A stretch of 11,773 bases of DNA from DASYYE01 sp035946955 (GCA_035946955.1 DASYYE010000184.1:1-11773), one strand, 5' to 3'; shown: positions 1 through 6,708, counted from the stretch's first letter. The notes: a model not told the origin generated them from the letters alone. Numbers and translations are program-made.

Positions 1-96
1 AGCCTGCTCCACCTCGCCGGCATAACCGAGATCACCCGCACTCTCCAGGCCATCACGCGGGACCGAACCCGCGCACTGAACGTCCTGCCCCTATAA
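1..96 (+). CDS. 3' tail of an unidentified protein (partial)
   Basis: Frame 1 is open from the window edge to a TAA at 94-96. It gives about 31 residues, beginning SLLHLAGITEITRTL and ending RTRALNVLPL. The GC-rich third positions look coding. The tail resembles the helical C-terminus of some actinobacterial transposases, but that is an impression and not a domain match. The start and most of the gene lie outside the window. Nothing immediately downstream continues it. Confidence 0.4.
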   Translation, partial: SLLHLAGITEITRTLQAITRDRTRALNVLPL

Positions 97-429
97 GACC
101 CGAAAACGACTTTGCCGATCCCGTGGCCTTCCACCCGCAGCATCACGGGCGCCTTGCCCAGCACGACCTCCAGGCCAATCGCGCCGTATCCGCTACGACG
201 AGAGAGACATCACGCTGAGTGATGGAGAAGGTCGGGGATGACGCTCGCCGAGCCGCCTAGCGCGGTTCGCTATGCGTAGAGGTCCGGTGCCCGGGTTATG
301 CGCGAACGGGAATTCTGTGCGACGCTGCCGACGCTGCTGTTCGCGATCGCCCCAGAAGTGATGTTAATCGAGCTGGATCTCCGCAAGGTCGCCGTGGCAG
401 GAGCCTTCGATGATCTTCGTCGTGACACC
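97..429. other. stretch without a supported gene
   Basis: About 330 bases lie between the upstream tail and the VOC gene. The plus frame that runs into the VOC gene is open from 298, but residues before position 430 show no family resemblance. I see CCCGTG/CACGGG arms near 120 and 145, but no T-run and no convincing promoter. Confidence 0.4.
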
Positions 430-819
430 ATGGCCACCATGTCTCACTACAGCCGTGTGCTGAAGGTCGTCATCGATGCGCCACCCGGTATGCACGACCA
501 GGAACTGACGTTCTGGGCGGGAGCCGTCGGCCAAGAGCTGCCCGAGATCTACTCCGCCGAATATCACGGCGCCTTCCTCCGCGGGAATGACCTGATGCTG
601 CTCGTGCAGCGCCTGGGATCTGGCGCGCCGCGCGTCCACCTGGACATTCATACCGACGATCTGGACGCCGAAGTAGCACGGCTCGAACGACTCGGCGCGG
701 AGCGTGTGCAGAAGGTGCAAACCTGGTGGGTGATGCGGGATCCGGCCGGCCTGCCCTTCTGCGTGCTGCCGATCAGCCCGGGTTCGCTGAACGACGAGAA
801 CGCGCAGCGCTGGGAGTGA
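430..819 (+). CDS. VOC / glyoxalase-like domain protein
   Basis: The protein is about 129 residues, the usual size for a single-domain actinobacterial vicinal-oxygen-chelate protein of the Glyoxalase_6 kind. It shows the paired beta-alpha-beta-beta-beta layout. The N-terminal half has a conserved FWAGAVG segment. The second half runs through HLDIHTDDLDAEVARLERLGA and ends in a MRDPAGLPFCVLPISP strand, the place where this family carries its final Glu or Cys position. The natural substrate cannot be told; members include fosfomycin- or bleomycin-type resistance proteins and many enzymes of unknown role. I chose ATG 430, with ATG 439 equally possible, because the frame upstream (open from 298) has no homology; no strong ribosome site decides between them. 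It lies two bases before a second, broken VOC gene, so the pair was probably an operon. It is likely cytosolic. Confidence 0.8.
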   Translation: MATMSHYSRVLKVVIDAPPGMHDQELTFWAGAVGQELPEIYSAEYHGAFLRGNDLMLLVQRLGSGAPRVHLDIHTDDLDAEVARLERLGAERVQKVQTWWVMRDPAGLPFCVLPISPGSLNDENAQRWE

Positions 820-821
820 TC

Positions 822-1260
822 ATGACTGCTAAGTTTCAGCTGGTGATCGGCTGCGCGGATCCTGAACCACTCGCGCGGTTCTGGGTGATCGCGCTTGGCC
901 ACGAATTCGAGCCACCGCCGGATGGCGCGACAACTGGGACGACTACTGGCACGCCGTCGGCGTGAGCGAGGACGAGCTCGGCCTCGGCCTTGACCGCATT
1001 GTCGATCCAACCGGGAGGGGCCCCGCGGATCTGGTTCCAGGTGGTGCCGGAGACGCAGACACTCAAGAACCGGCTGCACCTCGACACCACGGTCAGCGGC
1101 GGGCGAACCCGATCGAGACCAGGCGCCAGCTCGTCGACGCGGAGGCGGCCCGGCTGGAGTCCTCGGCGCCACCATCGTGCGGGTCCTGTACCAGGGCGGG
1201 GTCGACCGCTACGGGGTCGCCATGCGGGATTCCGAGGGCAACGAGTTCGACATCAGCTGA
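822..1260 (+). pseudogene. second VOC / glyoxalase-like gene, broken by four frameshifts
   Basis: The ATG at 822 follows the stop of the preceding VOC gene by two bases. The reading is clearly that of a VOC protein but changes frame repeatedly. It starts in one frame (MTAKFQLVIGCADPEPLARF, to about 925) and moves to a second (WDDYWHAVGVSEDELGLGL through DPTGRGP, to about 1015). It returns to the first (RIWFQVVPETQTLKNRLHLD), moves again (NPIETRRQLVDAEAARLE, to about 1160), and ends in a third frame (LGATIVRVLYQGGVDRYGVA, closing with EGNEFDIS and a stop at 1258-1260). Joined together these give a normal-length protein of about 145 residues. The gene cannot make that protein as written. Multiple sequencing errors are an alternative, but the intact neighbours speak against a generally poor sequence. 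Confidence 0.85.
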
Positions 1261-1281
1261 CGGCCTGCCGGAAGGGGATGG

Positions 1282-2034
1282 TTACGCGCGGCCGTCGCGG
1301 GGGCCGAATGCGGCGAGAGCGTCCGCGTCGGTGGCGCCGGCGTGCAGGAAATAGTCGGTCCACTCGGCCACGTCCGGGTACGAGGAACTCTCGCTGACCT
1401 GGGCGCAGGCGGCCACGGGATCGTAGGGAGTACGGCGCATCTCGACGGCGCCGGACAGGATCGCCCAGTGCGCGCCCTGGCGCCCGTAGGGCATGCCGAC
1501 GCTTCCCGGGTTGATGATATGGCGGGTGTTCGCGAGCCTGGTGAACGGCATATGAGTGTGCCCGCAGACCACGGTCATGACCTCGGGCGGCAGATCGCCG
1601 AGGACTTCGGCCCAGCGCTCAAGGCGGGAGTCGACGACCACGACTTCCTGGTCATTGCGGGGTGTGGCGTGGCAGAACACCACCTCGCCGAACCCGTCGA
1701 CGGTCAGGGTCACCAGGTACGGCAGGCCCGCCAGCCAGGCGAGGTGATCGGGGCTGAGCTGCTTGGCCGCCCATCGCGCTATGGCATCGCCAACGTCGTC
1801 GGCCTCGCCGCGGGCGAACTCGACCAGCTCCCGGTCCGCGTTGCCGCGCGCCCAGACCACCTTGTCCCCCAGGCGGAGCAGCCGGTCAAGCACCTCTGTC
1901 GGCTGCGGGCCTGCGGCGATGTCCCCAGTGAGCACGATCCGGTCAGCGCGCTGCAGGTCCGGCTCGGCCAGCACCGCGTCGAGCGCGGGCATGACCCCAT
2001 GGATATCGGACAGGACCGCGACCGAGCCGACCAC
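1282..2034 (-). CDS. metallophosphoesterase, YfcE/MJ0936-like
   Basis: This is a calcineurin-fold phosphoesterase of about 250 residues, counted from the GTG at 2034. The dimetal-centre motifs occur in order: DIH at 10-12, GDIAAG at 37-42, GNAD at 64-67, CHATP at 121-125, GHTHMPF at 158-164, and the structural NPGSVGMP from 175. All expected metal ligands (Asp, His, Asp, Asn, His, GHTH) are present, so it should be an active hydrolase of phosphodiesters or phosphomonoesters. The substrate is unknown; relatives act on cyclic nucleotides or small phosphates, or have no assigned substrate. The frame stays open upstream to 2256, but the 74 extra residues are Arg-rich and precede the natural first strand (SVAVLSDIHG), so I prefer the internal GTG, although its ribosome site is weak. 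It converges on the VOC pseudogene with about 20 bases between them. Confidence 0.85.
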   Translation of the reverse strand: MVGSVAVLSDIHGVMPALDAVLAEPDLQRADRIVLTGDIAAGPQPTEVLDRLLRLGDKVVWARGNADRELVEFARGEADDVGDAIARWAAKQLSPDHLAWLAGLPYLVTLTVDGFGEVVFCHATPRNDQEVVVVDSRLERWAEVLGDLPPEVMTVVCGHTHMPFTRLANTRHIINPGSVGMPYGRQGAHWAILSGAVEMRRTPYDPVAACAQVSESSSYPDVAEWTDYFLHAGATDADALAAFGPRDGRA

Positions 2035-2256
2035 CGTCTCAGCATGCCAGAACTCAGGTCGCCTGAGCCGTCCGGCGCCACTGACAGCAGCGCAGGTACG
2101 GAGCCAGCGGAGCAACTCGGCGAAGTCCTCGTCGACAACCGCCTGGTCGTGGTGCCGGAACCGGCCGACTGCCTCGCTGGCGGCGAAGCCGAGCACCCGG
2201 TGCCGATCAGCCCCTCTGCCCGCGCGACGGGAATAAGAACTCACCACCCCCTTCAC

Positions 2257-2813
2257 AAGCCAGCATGCAGATCGCCACCCTGGCCGCAGCGCTCACCACC
2301 GGGTGACACGCAAAACAGGACAATATGCGTCCTTGGCGGCCTCACGGCTGACGATGCGAGACCGCGCCGATTCGGCAACTGTTCCCAGTCGACTGGCAAC
2401 AGGTTCGGTCTCCGGCCGCCCTTGGTGATGGGCGTGCTGGACTACACAATCCGCAGTCTCAGTTCCCGACCCGTACGGCATGGCGTCGTCGGCGACCTGG
2501 GCGGCTTGTGTCGCTGCGCCTGGCTGGGCGGGTCACCCCGAGACCGCCGCTTCGGTCATGACAGGCAGCGGACCCACGGTGGCCGCCCCTTGCTTCCACG
2601 GCCACCCCTGAACTAGCCCGCTGCAGCCTGGCGAACTTCTCCGTGCGCTCGCCGGAACCAGCCACCTCGCTCCTGTGGTGCAGCGCTGACCAAGTCGCTG
2701 ACCTGGTGCGATCCGGGCTGGACTCGCCGCAGAGGCACAGCCAGCGGTGTTGCGGACCGCTCCCTTTCACATGTCAGCACCGGCTGGCACTGGGGCTGAC
2801 CTGGGCTTATGTG
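2257..2813. other. gene-poor stretch
   Basis: About 560 bases are open in several frames only because of high GC. None of the translations resembles a known family or has a credible start site. No tRNA, terminator or array is visible. It could hold the promoter of the minus-strand metallophosphoesterase, but no clear -10/-35 pair stands out. Confidence 0.4.
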
Positions 2814-2863
2814 TGGCAGGTTCTGGATTCGAACCAGAGAAGGCGTAGCCGACGATTTTACAG
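2814..2863 (-). repeat. 3' half of a tRNA-Tyr gene; probable attachment-site remnant
   Basis: Read on the minus strand, this segment begins at an anticodon loop CTGTAAA (anticodon GUA, Tyr). It continues through a long variable arm with GTCGGC and GCCTTC and a perfect T-arm (TCTGG-TTCGAAT-CCAGA). It ends with an acceptor 3' strand ACCTGCC plus a discriminator A. Upstream of the anticodon the similarity stops: there is no pairing anticodon stem and no proper D-arm. A 3'-half copy starting at the anticodon loop is the classical core left when an element integrates by tyrosine recombinase into a tRNA gene. A tyrosine-integrase relic lies about 5 kb away. No CCA is encoded, as is common in actinobacteria. 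Confidence 0.65.
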
Positions 2864-3029
2864 GGAGCCCATCCCAACTCATCAGAATGGCCGCTGACCT
2901 GCGGAAACTCCATTCCTATGGGCCTGAATTCAGCCCGCTGTCCGTGTGGCGTCCGCAGTCCCAAAGATCGCCTGCTCAGCGCGGTACAGGTTCTGGACCA
3001 TGTCCCTCGAAGTCCAGCTGAGTCCCACC

Positions 3030-3309
3030 ACGTCCAACTCTCCGACCGCCGCCCCGTCGACACCGTCACGCTCACCTCACCGAGGTCCAGGTCGGCCAGG
3101 CGGTCATCGCCATCCTGGCCTTGCTGGCCATCAGCAGCGAGTACAGCACCGGCATGATCCGCACCACCCTCACCGCGATGCCGCGCCGACCTGCCATGCT
3201 GGCCGCCAAGGCCACCATCCTCACCGGCCCGGCGCTCGCCGCCGGGACCATCGCCGCCGTGGTCACCGACCCGCACTGGCAGCGGCACCTGGAGCAGATC
3301 GCGCCATGG
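3030..3309 (+). pseudogene. ABC-2 type transporter permease fragment
   Basis: From about 3082 the plus strand reads LTEVQVGQAVIAILALLA, then ISSEYSTGMIRTTL, then AMPRRPAMLAAKA. This is the hallmark segment of actinobacterial ABC-2 membrane permeases, where a transmembrane helix is followed by the SSEYSTGMIR motif. Upstream (about 3030-3085) the apparent continuation SDRRPVDTVTLTS lies in a different frame, implying a frameshift. Downstream, an Ala-rich helix is cut short and jumps to HWQRHLEQIAPW, possibly a C-terminal piece after an internal deletion. There is no start and no complete set of helices, so it is a relic of a drug or antibiotic exporter subunit. It ends against the truncated DUF998 gene on the opposite strand. 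Confidence 0.6.
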
Positions 3310-3521
3310 CTCCGCGCCAAGGCGATCGCCGGCACCATGATGAGCAGGCCGCAGGCGATGAAGTTGACGATCTGAATCCAGCCTCCGGGACCGGTGCTCA
3401 GCGAGCTGCCCATGTCCCGCCAGGAGTTGTAGCCAGGCCGGGTCACACCTTCGATCAGCAAGACGGCCACGAAGACAGGGGGAGCGGCCACGCCAGCAGC
3501 CAGTGGCAACCGGGTACGCAT
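3310..3521 (-). pseudogene. DUF998 membrane protein, 3'-truncated
   Basis: The ATG at 3521 is preceded five bases away by a strong ribosome site (GGAAGGAG). The first 60 or so residues match the start of DUF998 integral membrane proteins. They contain a first transmembrane helix (residues about 5-22), the motif EGVTRPGYN at 24-32, a GSSLSTGPGGW segment at 38-48, and the start of a second helix. After about residue 65 the similarity is lost at the junction with the ABC permease fragment on the other strand. Full-length members have about 200 residues and six helices. It follows the wHTH gene by 59 bases in the same direction, so it was probably the third gene of that operon before the deletion. 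Confidence 0.6.
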
Positions 3522-3580
3522 CGATACTCCTTCCGGAAGGGTTTGCCCACCGGCGCCGGGCCGCGGGCTGGGCGGGCGGC

Positions 3581-3889
3581 TCACGGCGCAAGGGTGCCGG
3601 CGCTGGCGATGATCTGCTGCAGGGCGGCTGCGTGGCCGCCGAAGGCGCGGCGCCCGAGGGGGCTGAGCCGGATGTGTGTGCGCCGGTTGCGCCCGGCACC
3701 GGTTTTGCGCACCGTCACGTATCCGGCCTGTTCCAGCGCGGAGACCTGCTTGGACAGCGCCGAATCGCTCATGCCGAGGCTGTCCCGCACGAAGGTGAAG
3801 TCGGCCCACTCGGATGCGGCTAGCAGGGCCACGATCGACAGCCGGGTCGGCGCGTGGATCAGCTCATCGAACCGGGGTGCCGCGCTCAT
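3581..3889 (-). CDS. small winged-helix transcriptional regulator (HTH_34 / MarR-like)
   Basis: The protein has 102 residues. FDELIHAPTRLSIVALL (7-23) is the entry helix typical of HTH_34 winged-helix proteins. The helix-turn-helix lies at about 29-54, with a recognition helix SALSKQVSALEQAGYV (43-58). The wing includes VRKTGAGRNRRTHIRLSPLGRR (60-81, written here as separate motifs: the RKTG turn and the TxxRLSPLGR strand). Such proteins bind DNA as dimers and usually control the gene cluster they sit in. Its ATG overlaps the stop of the upstream membrane protein gene by one base (TGATG), so the two are translationally coupled. The likely targets are the two palindromes at 4366-4415 upstream of the operon, which would make the operon autoregulated; that link is inferred. 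Confidence 0.85.
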   Translation of the reverse strand: MSAAPRFDELIHAPTRLSIVALLAASEWADFTFVRDSLGMSDSALSKQVSALEQAGYVTVRKTGAGRNRRTHIRLSPLGRRAFGGHAAALQQIIASAGTLAP

Positions 3890-4341
3890 CAGCACCCCGC
3901 CCGCAGCCGCCGCGTGGTCATGCCATAGGCGCGCGGCAGCCCAGCCGCATAGGTTGCCGCCATGACCACCCCGGCGATCGTACTGGGCAGCGGCGCGCCG
4001 GCCGCGTCCAGCGCCAGGCGGGCAAGCGCGTAGACCCCGGCCACCGCGATCAACAGCGCCGCCAGCGGCCAGTTGGTCCGCAGCGTGGAGCGGGACCGGT
4101 GCAGCCGAACCCGCATGCTGGCCGCCAGCGGGACCTGCAGCAGCCCCACGCCACAGCAATACACCACCGTGAACAGGGCAGCGTCATCGTGGAAGTCCAG
4201 CGCGGCCGACACCGCCAGCATCAGCGTTATCGTGCCGGCCAGATACCACCACGGCCACCGCCAGCGTGCCGCCTCCTGCAGCACCTGTGCCTGCCGGGCC
4301 CGGATATCGGCCAGTGCCTCGCGCGCGTCGCCTGTGTTCAT
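3889..4341 (-). CDS. four-helix membrane protein, first gene of the wHTH operon
   Basis: The protein has 150 residues. A charged amphipathic N-terminus (residues 1-28, with ALADIRARQAQVLQ) comes before four hydrophobic segments at about 31-50, 53-73, 91-111 and 119-136. It has no signal peptide or catalytic motif, and I do not recognise a named family. In actinobacteria, genes for small membrane proteins of this architecture are commonly found directly upstream of an HTH_34 regulator, as here. The start at 4341 is supported by GGGAGAG about five bases upstream. Two palindromic operator candidates lie 25 to 74 bases before the ATG. It may sense or act at the membrane together with the regulator, but that role is an inference from the coupling alone. 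Confidence 0.75.
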   Translation of the reverse strand: MNTGDAREALADIRARQAQVLQEAARWRWPWWYLAGTITLMLAVSAALDFHDDAALFTVVYCCGVGLLQVPLAASMRVRLHRSRSTLRTNWPLAALLIAVAGVYALARLALDAAGAPLPSTIAGVVMAATYAAGLPRAYGMTTRRLRAGC

Positions 4342-4365
4342 CGCAGCTCTCCCGTCAGCTGGTTT

Positions 4366-4386
4366 GGCTTTCCTGGTAGGAAAGTC
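4366..4386 (-). promoter_or_regulatory. operator candidate 2 of the wHTH operon
   Basis: This 21-bp site has the perfect core CTTTCCT-ACC-AGGAAAG (7-bp arms, 3-bp centre, minus-strand reading). It lies just upstream of the ribosome site of the membrane protein gene. It matches the neighbouring site at 4395-4415 at most positions, in the same orientation. A regulator bound here would block transcription or early elongation. Confidence 0.65.
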
Positions 4387-4394
4387 TAAGCCTT

Positions 4395-4415
4395 GACTTT
4401 CCTGGCTGGCAAGTC
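4395..4415 (-). promoter_or_regulatory. operator candidate 1 of the wHTH operon, overlapping a -35-like box
   Basis: On the minus strand this reads GACTTGCC, then AGCC, then AGGAAAGTC: an imperfect version of the palindrome at 4366-4386. The centres of the two sites are 29 bp apart. A TTGACT hexamer (plus-strand 4412-4417) overlaps its outer arm and resembles a -35 element; a -10 is less clear (TAGACT lies a little far away). Tandem operators around the promoter fit autorepression by the wHTH protein. Confidence 0.6.
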
Positions 4416-5036
4416 AAAGTCCAGCCCGGCCGGCAGCCAACGCTGCGCGGGCGCCGCTGGACCGCTGGCCGGCCACCCCGCGGTCAGCACCAACCTGATC
4501 GCCTGCCCCACCCAGCGGGGAACCAAACCGGCCGTCCCGGGCACACACACCGGCACACCGGCGCCACAAAATGACCCTTCGGGTGCGGCAACAATTGCCA
4601 TGCCAGCCGGCCACGGCCGATGCCAGATCGGCGGTCCCGGCGCGCGCCTGGGTTCAGGCCCCGGTCACGTTCCACAGGGATGCTGGCCGTCTGCGTGCCC
4701 CGTTTGATGGCTGCTGGATACACGGCTGCGGCCGGCCGCTGGGTGCTCCAGCGGCTCCCCTTTTCACAGCGGCGCGAGGGTAAGCGGGCTGCCTTCCGTG
4801 ACGGCAACGCCCGCATGGACGGGTTGAACCATCTCGCGGTCTGGGACGTGTCCCCAGCGGGGGATCTGCTACGGATCCCTCGAGGGGAGCACCGGGCCGC
4901 CAGGCGCGGTACTCGCTGGTGCGGCGCCGGTCTGAGCGAAGGCGCGACGGGAGTAGCGGCAGCGGCGGCGGTTGCTAGTCCTTACGCCCGCACGCGCTAG
5001 GAGCCCGGCGCGCGGGTTTGCCGTCCGGAGGAATCC
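4416..5036. other. gene-poor stretch upstream of the secreted propeller protein
   Basis: About 620 bases are GC-rich and open in several frames, but no translation resembles a known family. I looked for tRNA, c-di-AMP, cobalamin and c-di-GMP riboswitch signatures and saw none that is convincing. The segment at about 4840-4890 has nested complementary runs (for example GTCCCC/GGGGAT and CCCTCGAGGG) that could form hairpins. The promoter of the downstream gene is presumably here, but I cannot place it. Confidence 0.35.
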
Positions 5037-5057
5037 GTGAACACGCACCACCGGTAG
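5037..5057 (+). CDS. six-codon mini-ORF, possible leader peptide
   Basis: GTG at 5037 follows a strong ribosome site (GGAGGAA) by a few bases and encodes M-N-T-H-H-R before a TAG at 5055-5057. The next gene starts at 5071, with its own GAGAGGG ribosome site directly overlapping and following the stop. The good ribosome site and close coupling suggest translation that could feed ribosomes to the next start. The two adjacent His codons are reminiscent of leader peptides. It may also be chance. Confidence 0.3.
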   Translation: MNTHHR

Positions 5058-5070
5058 AGAGGGCTTTGTC

Positions 5071-6312
5071 ATGTCTCGATTCATCCCCTGCGGCGCCTTC
5101 GTGCTGCCCGCTCTGCTGATCGCGGTGGCCGCCAGCACCGTGGTGGCGGTCCCCGCGCAGGCGGTCGGCTCATGGTCGCCGCCGGTCCAGCTGCCCGGCT
5201 CGTGCGGCGGGTCGGTCGCGGTCAACGCGGCCGGCGCGCAGGCCGCCGCCGGATACCAGCAGAACCCCGACAACAGCATCACCGTACAGGTCTGCACCAG
5301 CGCCGACGGGCAGACCTGGTCCGCGCCCGTCACCCTCGCCCAGGGCGTCAGCCCCGCCGTGGCGATCGCCCCGGACGGCCGGGCCGTCGCCGTGTGGGAA
5401 GGCGGCCCGGGCACCTCCCCCACCGTCCAGGCCAGTGTCCGGCCCCCCGCAGGCCAGTGGAGCACCGCAGTAACCCTGTCCACCGACTCTTTCGATGGCC
5501 CGGTGATCGGCATCGACGGGTCGGGTAACGCGATCGCCGCCTGGGCCGGCGGCAGCGGCGCGATCGACACCGCCAGCCTCCCGGCCGGCGGCAAATGGAC
5601 GCGGGTGAAAACGCTGGCCCCGCGGGGCCAGGCAGTGGGCCTGGCGGTGAACCCGGCCGGGGCCGCGATCATCACCTGGGGCACCAGGACCGCAACCCTG
5701 GCCGACTCCGGCACCGTCCTGGGCGGCTTCGCCGCACCGGTCACCGTCGGCCCGCCTCCGCCCTACCCGATCGGCCACACCCACGTCGCGCTGAACGGCA
5801 CCGGCCAGGCGGCACTGGCCTGGGCCACCTTTAACGCCAACATGGCGGCCACCCGCGACGCAGGCGGGGCATGGAGCACCCCGGCCCAGCTATCCGCCCA
5901 CCCTGACGGGCCCGTCGGCGTCGCGATCGACGGCGCCGGTGATGCGATCGCCGTCTTCGAGCAACTCCAGGCGGCCGGGAGCAGTTACACCGCCGTGGCG
6001 TACACCTCGGCACGTCCGGCCGGTGGCACCTGGGGGCCACCGGCACTGCTGTCGGTGCCAGGCGACAACGCCGCCGGCTCCGGCGCCGTCGCCGATGCCG
6101 CCGGGATCTTCGTCGTCGCCTGGGAAGACTCCACCACCCAGACCCTGAACGTGCTCACCAGCCCGCCCGGCGGCGGCTTCGCGCCTGCTGCCACGTTCCC
6201 CGGCGTGGCCGCCCTCGGCGACCTCAAGATCGCCCCCGGTCACGCGGTGCTGACCTTCGCCCCGGTCAGCTCCAGCAAACCGATGAGCGTTTCCAGCAAA
6301 CCGATGAGCTGA
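5071..6312 (+). CDS. secreted repeat protein, probable seven-bladed beta-propeller
   Basis: The protein has 413 residues. Residues 1-32 form a Sec signal peptide (hydrophobic core LPALLIAVAASTVVAV, cleavage after AQA). The mature part consists of seven similar units of about 45-55 residues. Each contains a strand of the type VAVNAAG, VAIAPDG, IGIDGSG, LAVNPAG, VALNGTG, VAIDGAG or AVADAAG, then an A-x-A-W/F strand, and then a G-x-W-S-x-P-x-x-L strand. This is the pattern of sialidase/BNR-like propellers seen in actinobacterial extracellular proteins. No catalytic residues of a named enzyme are visible, so binding or a structural role is as likely as catalysis. The start is supported by GAGAGGG seven bases upstream. 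The C-terminus ends in a duplicated SSKPMS tail. The protein acts outside the cell. Confidence 0.75.
   Translation: MSRFIPCGAFVLPALLIAVAASTVVAVPAQAVGSWSPPVQLPGSCGGSVAVNAAGAQAAAGYQQNPDNSITVQVCTSADGQTWSAPVTLAQGVSPAVAIAPDGRAVAVWEGGPGTSPTVQASVRPPAGQWSTAVTLSTDSFDGPVIGIDGSGNAIAAWAGGSGAIDTASLPAGGKWTRVKTLAPRGQAVGLAVNPAGAAIITWGTRTATLADSGTVLGGFAAPVTVGPPPPYPIGHTHVALNGTGQAALAWATFNANMAATRDAGGAWSTPAQLSAHPDGPVGVAIDGAGDAIAVFEQLQAAGSSYTAVAYTSARPAGGTWGPPALLSVPGDNAAGSGAVADAAGIFVVAWEDSTTQTLNVLTSPPGGGFAPAATFPGVAALGDLKIAPGHAVLTFAPVSSSKPMSVSSKPMS
6271..6309 (+). repeat. two-copy 21-bp repeat at the 3' end of the propeller gene
   Basis: An identical 18-base string (TCCAGCAAACCGATGAGC) occurs at 6271-6288 and 6292-6309, 21 bases apart. 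It duplicates the last residues (SSKPMS, V, SSKPMS) without breaking the frame. It looks like a recent slipped-strand duplication. Confidence 0.9.
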
Positions 6313-6336
6313 CCGCCCCGGGCGTGCGATGGGCGG
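6313..6336 (+). terminator. weak stem-loop after the propeller gene
   Basis: CCGCCC at 6313-6318 pairs with GGGCGG at 6331-6336 across a 12-base loop, starting at the base after the stop codon. No T-tract follows, so it is at best a weak or Rho-assisted terminator. Confidence 0.35.
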
Positions 6337-6400
6337 CCCCCTGTGGGCTGGAACCCGTTCACGGTCAAGCGCATCATGATCGAGAAGTGGGTCCAGAATC

Positions 6401-6606
6401 TGTCGGCGGCTTGAGTTGGCCCCACCCTGTCGGCGGAGTGGGCGACAAGATCCTTGTGTCGGCTTGAATTGGCCCGTTGCGGGTGTTGCGGTGGGATGCT
6501 TCTGGTGCTACACGGCCTCGAGGAGGATTCCGTGGTAGCTACGAAAGTCGGGCTGTGTGAGCGGATCCGGCCCCTCGGGGAACACCGGAACGGCCGGTCG
6601 CGCTAA
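6401..6606 (+). mobile_element. left-end remnant of an IS21-family insertion sequence with a decayed istA start
   Basis: Two direct copies of a TGTCGGC..CTTGARTTGGCCC motif occur at 6401-6422 and 6457-6475. IS21-family ends carry such repeated terminal motifs next to the istA start. Downstream, GAGGAGGATT is followed by GTG at 6532, which opens a short reading VATKVGLCERIR that resembles the N-terminus of IstA. It ends at a TAA (6604-6606) after 24 codons. No DDE domain and no istB follow, so only the end of the element survives. Confidence 0.5.
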
Positions 6607-6647
6607 GCGGCTGAGTTGATCTTCCTTACCGTGACTGGCCGTTCCGG
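6585..6647. repeat. 11-bp perfect inverted repeat
   Basis: CCGGAACGGCC at 6585-6595 has its exact reverse complement at 6637-6647, 41 bases apart. It spans the stop of the decayed istA-like reading. It may be terminal inverted repeats of a small lost element, or a hairpin in a transcript. Nothing in between is recognisable. Confidence 0.4.
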
Positions 6648-6679
6648 AGCGCGTCACCGGCTGCCCGAACGATCGGCGG

Positions 6680-6708
6680 GTGTCTCGGGAGACACGACCG
6701 ACGGTCGT
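6680..6708. promoter_or_regulatory. two adjacent short palindromes
   Basis: GTGTCTC-GG-GAGACAC (6680-6695) is immediately followed by ACGACCG-A-CGGTCGT (6694-6708), the two sharing two bases. Each is perfect. They lie in the roughly 215-base stretch between the IS21 remnant and the Ig-like gene, in which I see no gene. They could be operators or a compact RNA structure. Confidence 0.3.

Noticed and set aside
1342..2616. Long plus-strand open frame of 424 codons
   Set aside because: It lies antisense to the metallophosphoesterase, whose metal-binding motifs are all on the minus strand. The plus translation has no recognisable domain, and its length follows from GC-rich codon bias.
2814..2904. 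Complete tRNA-Tyr gene on the minus strand
   Set aside because: A GCAGGT string at about 2898-2903 could pair with the acceptor 3' strand at the right distance, but the anticodon stem does not pair and the D-arm is absent.
2937..3085. Short minus-strand reading ending NLYRAEQAIFGTADATRTAG
   Set aside because: It looks mildly coding-like but has no start and no recognisable family, and it overlaps the permease fragment. There is too little to annotate.
2767..3699. Minus-strand open frame of 310 codons
   Set aside because: It overlaps the wHTH and DUF998 genes in a different frame and reads through the tRNA-like fragment. The composition is Arg/Gly-rich and low in information.
4416..5036. Riboswitch upstream of the secreted propeller gene
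   Set aside because: Complementary runs exist, but the conserved cores of c-di-AMP, c-di-GMP and cobalamin riboswitches are not seen.
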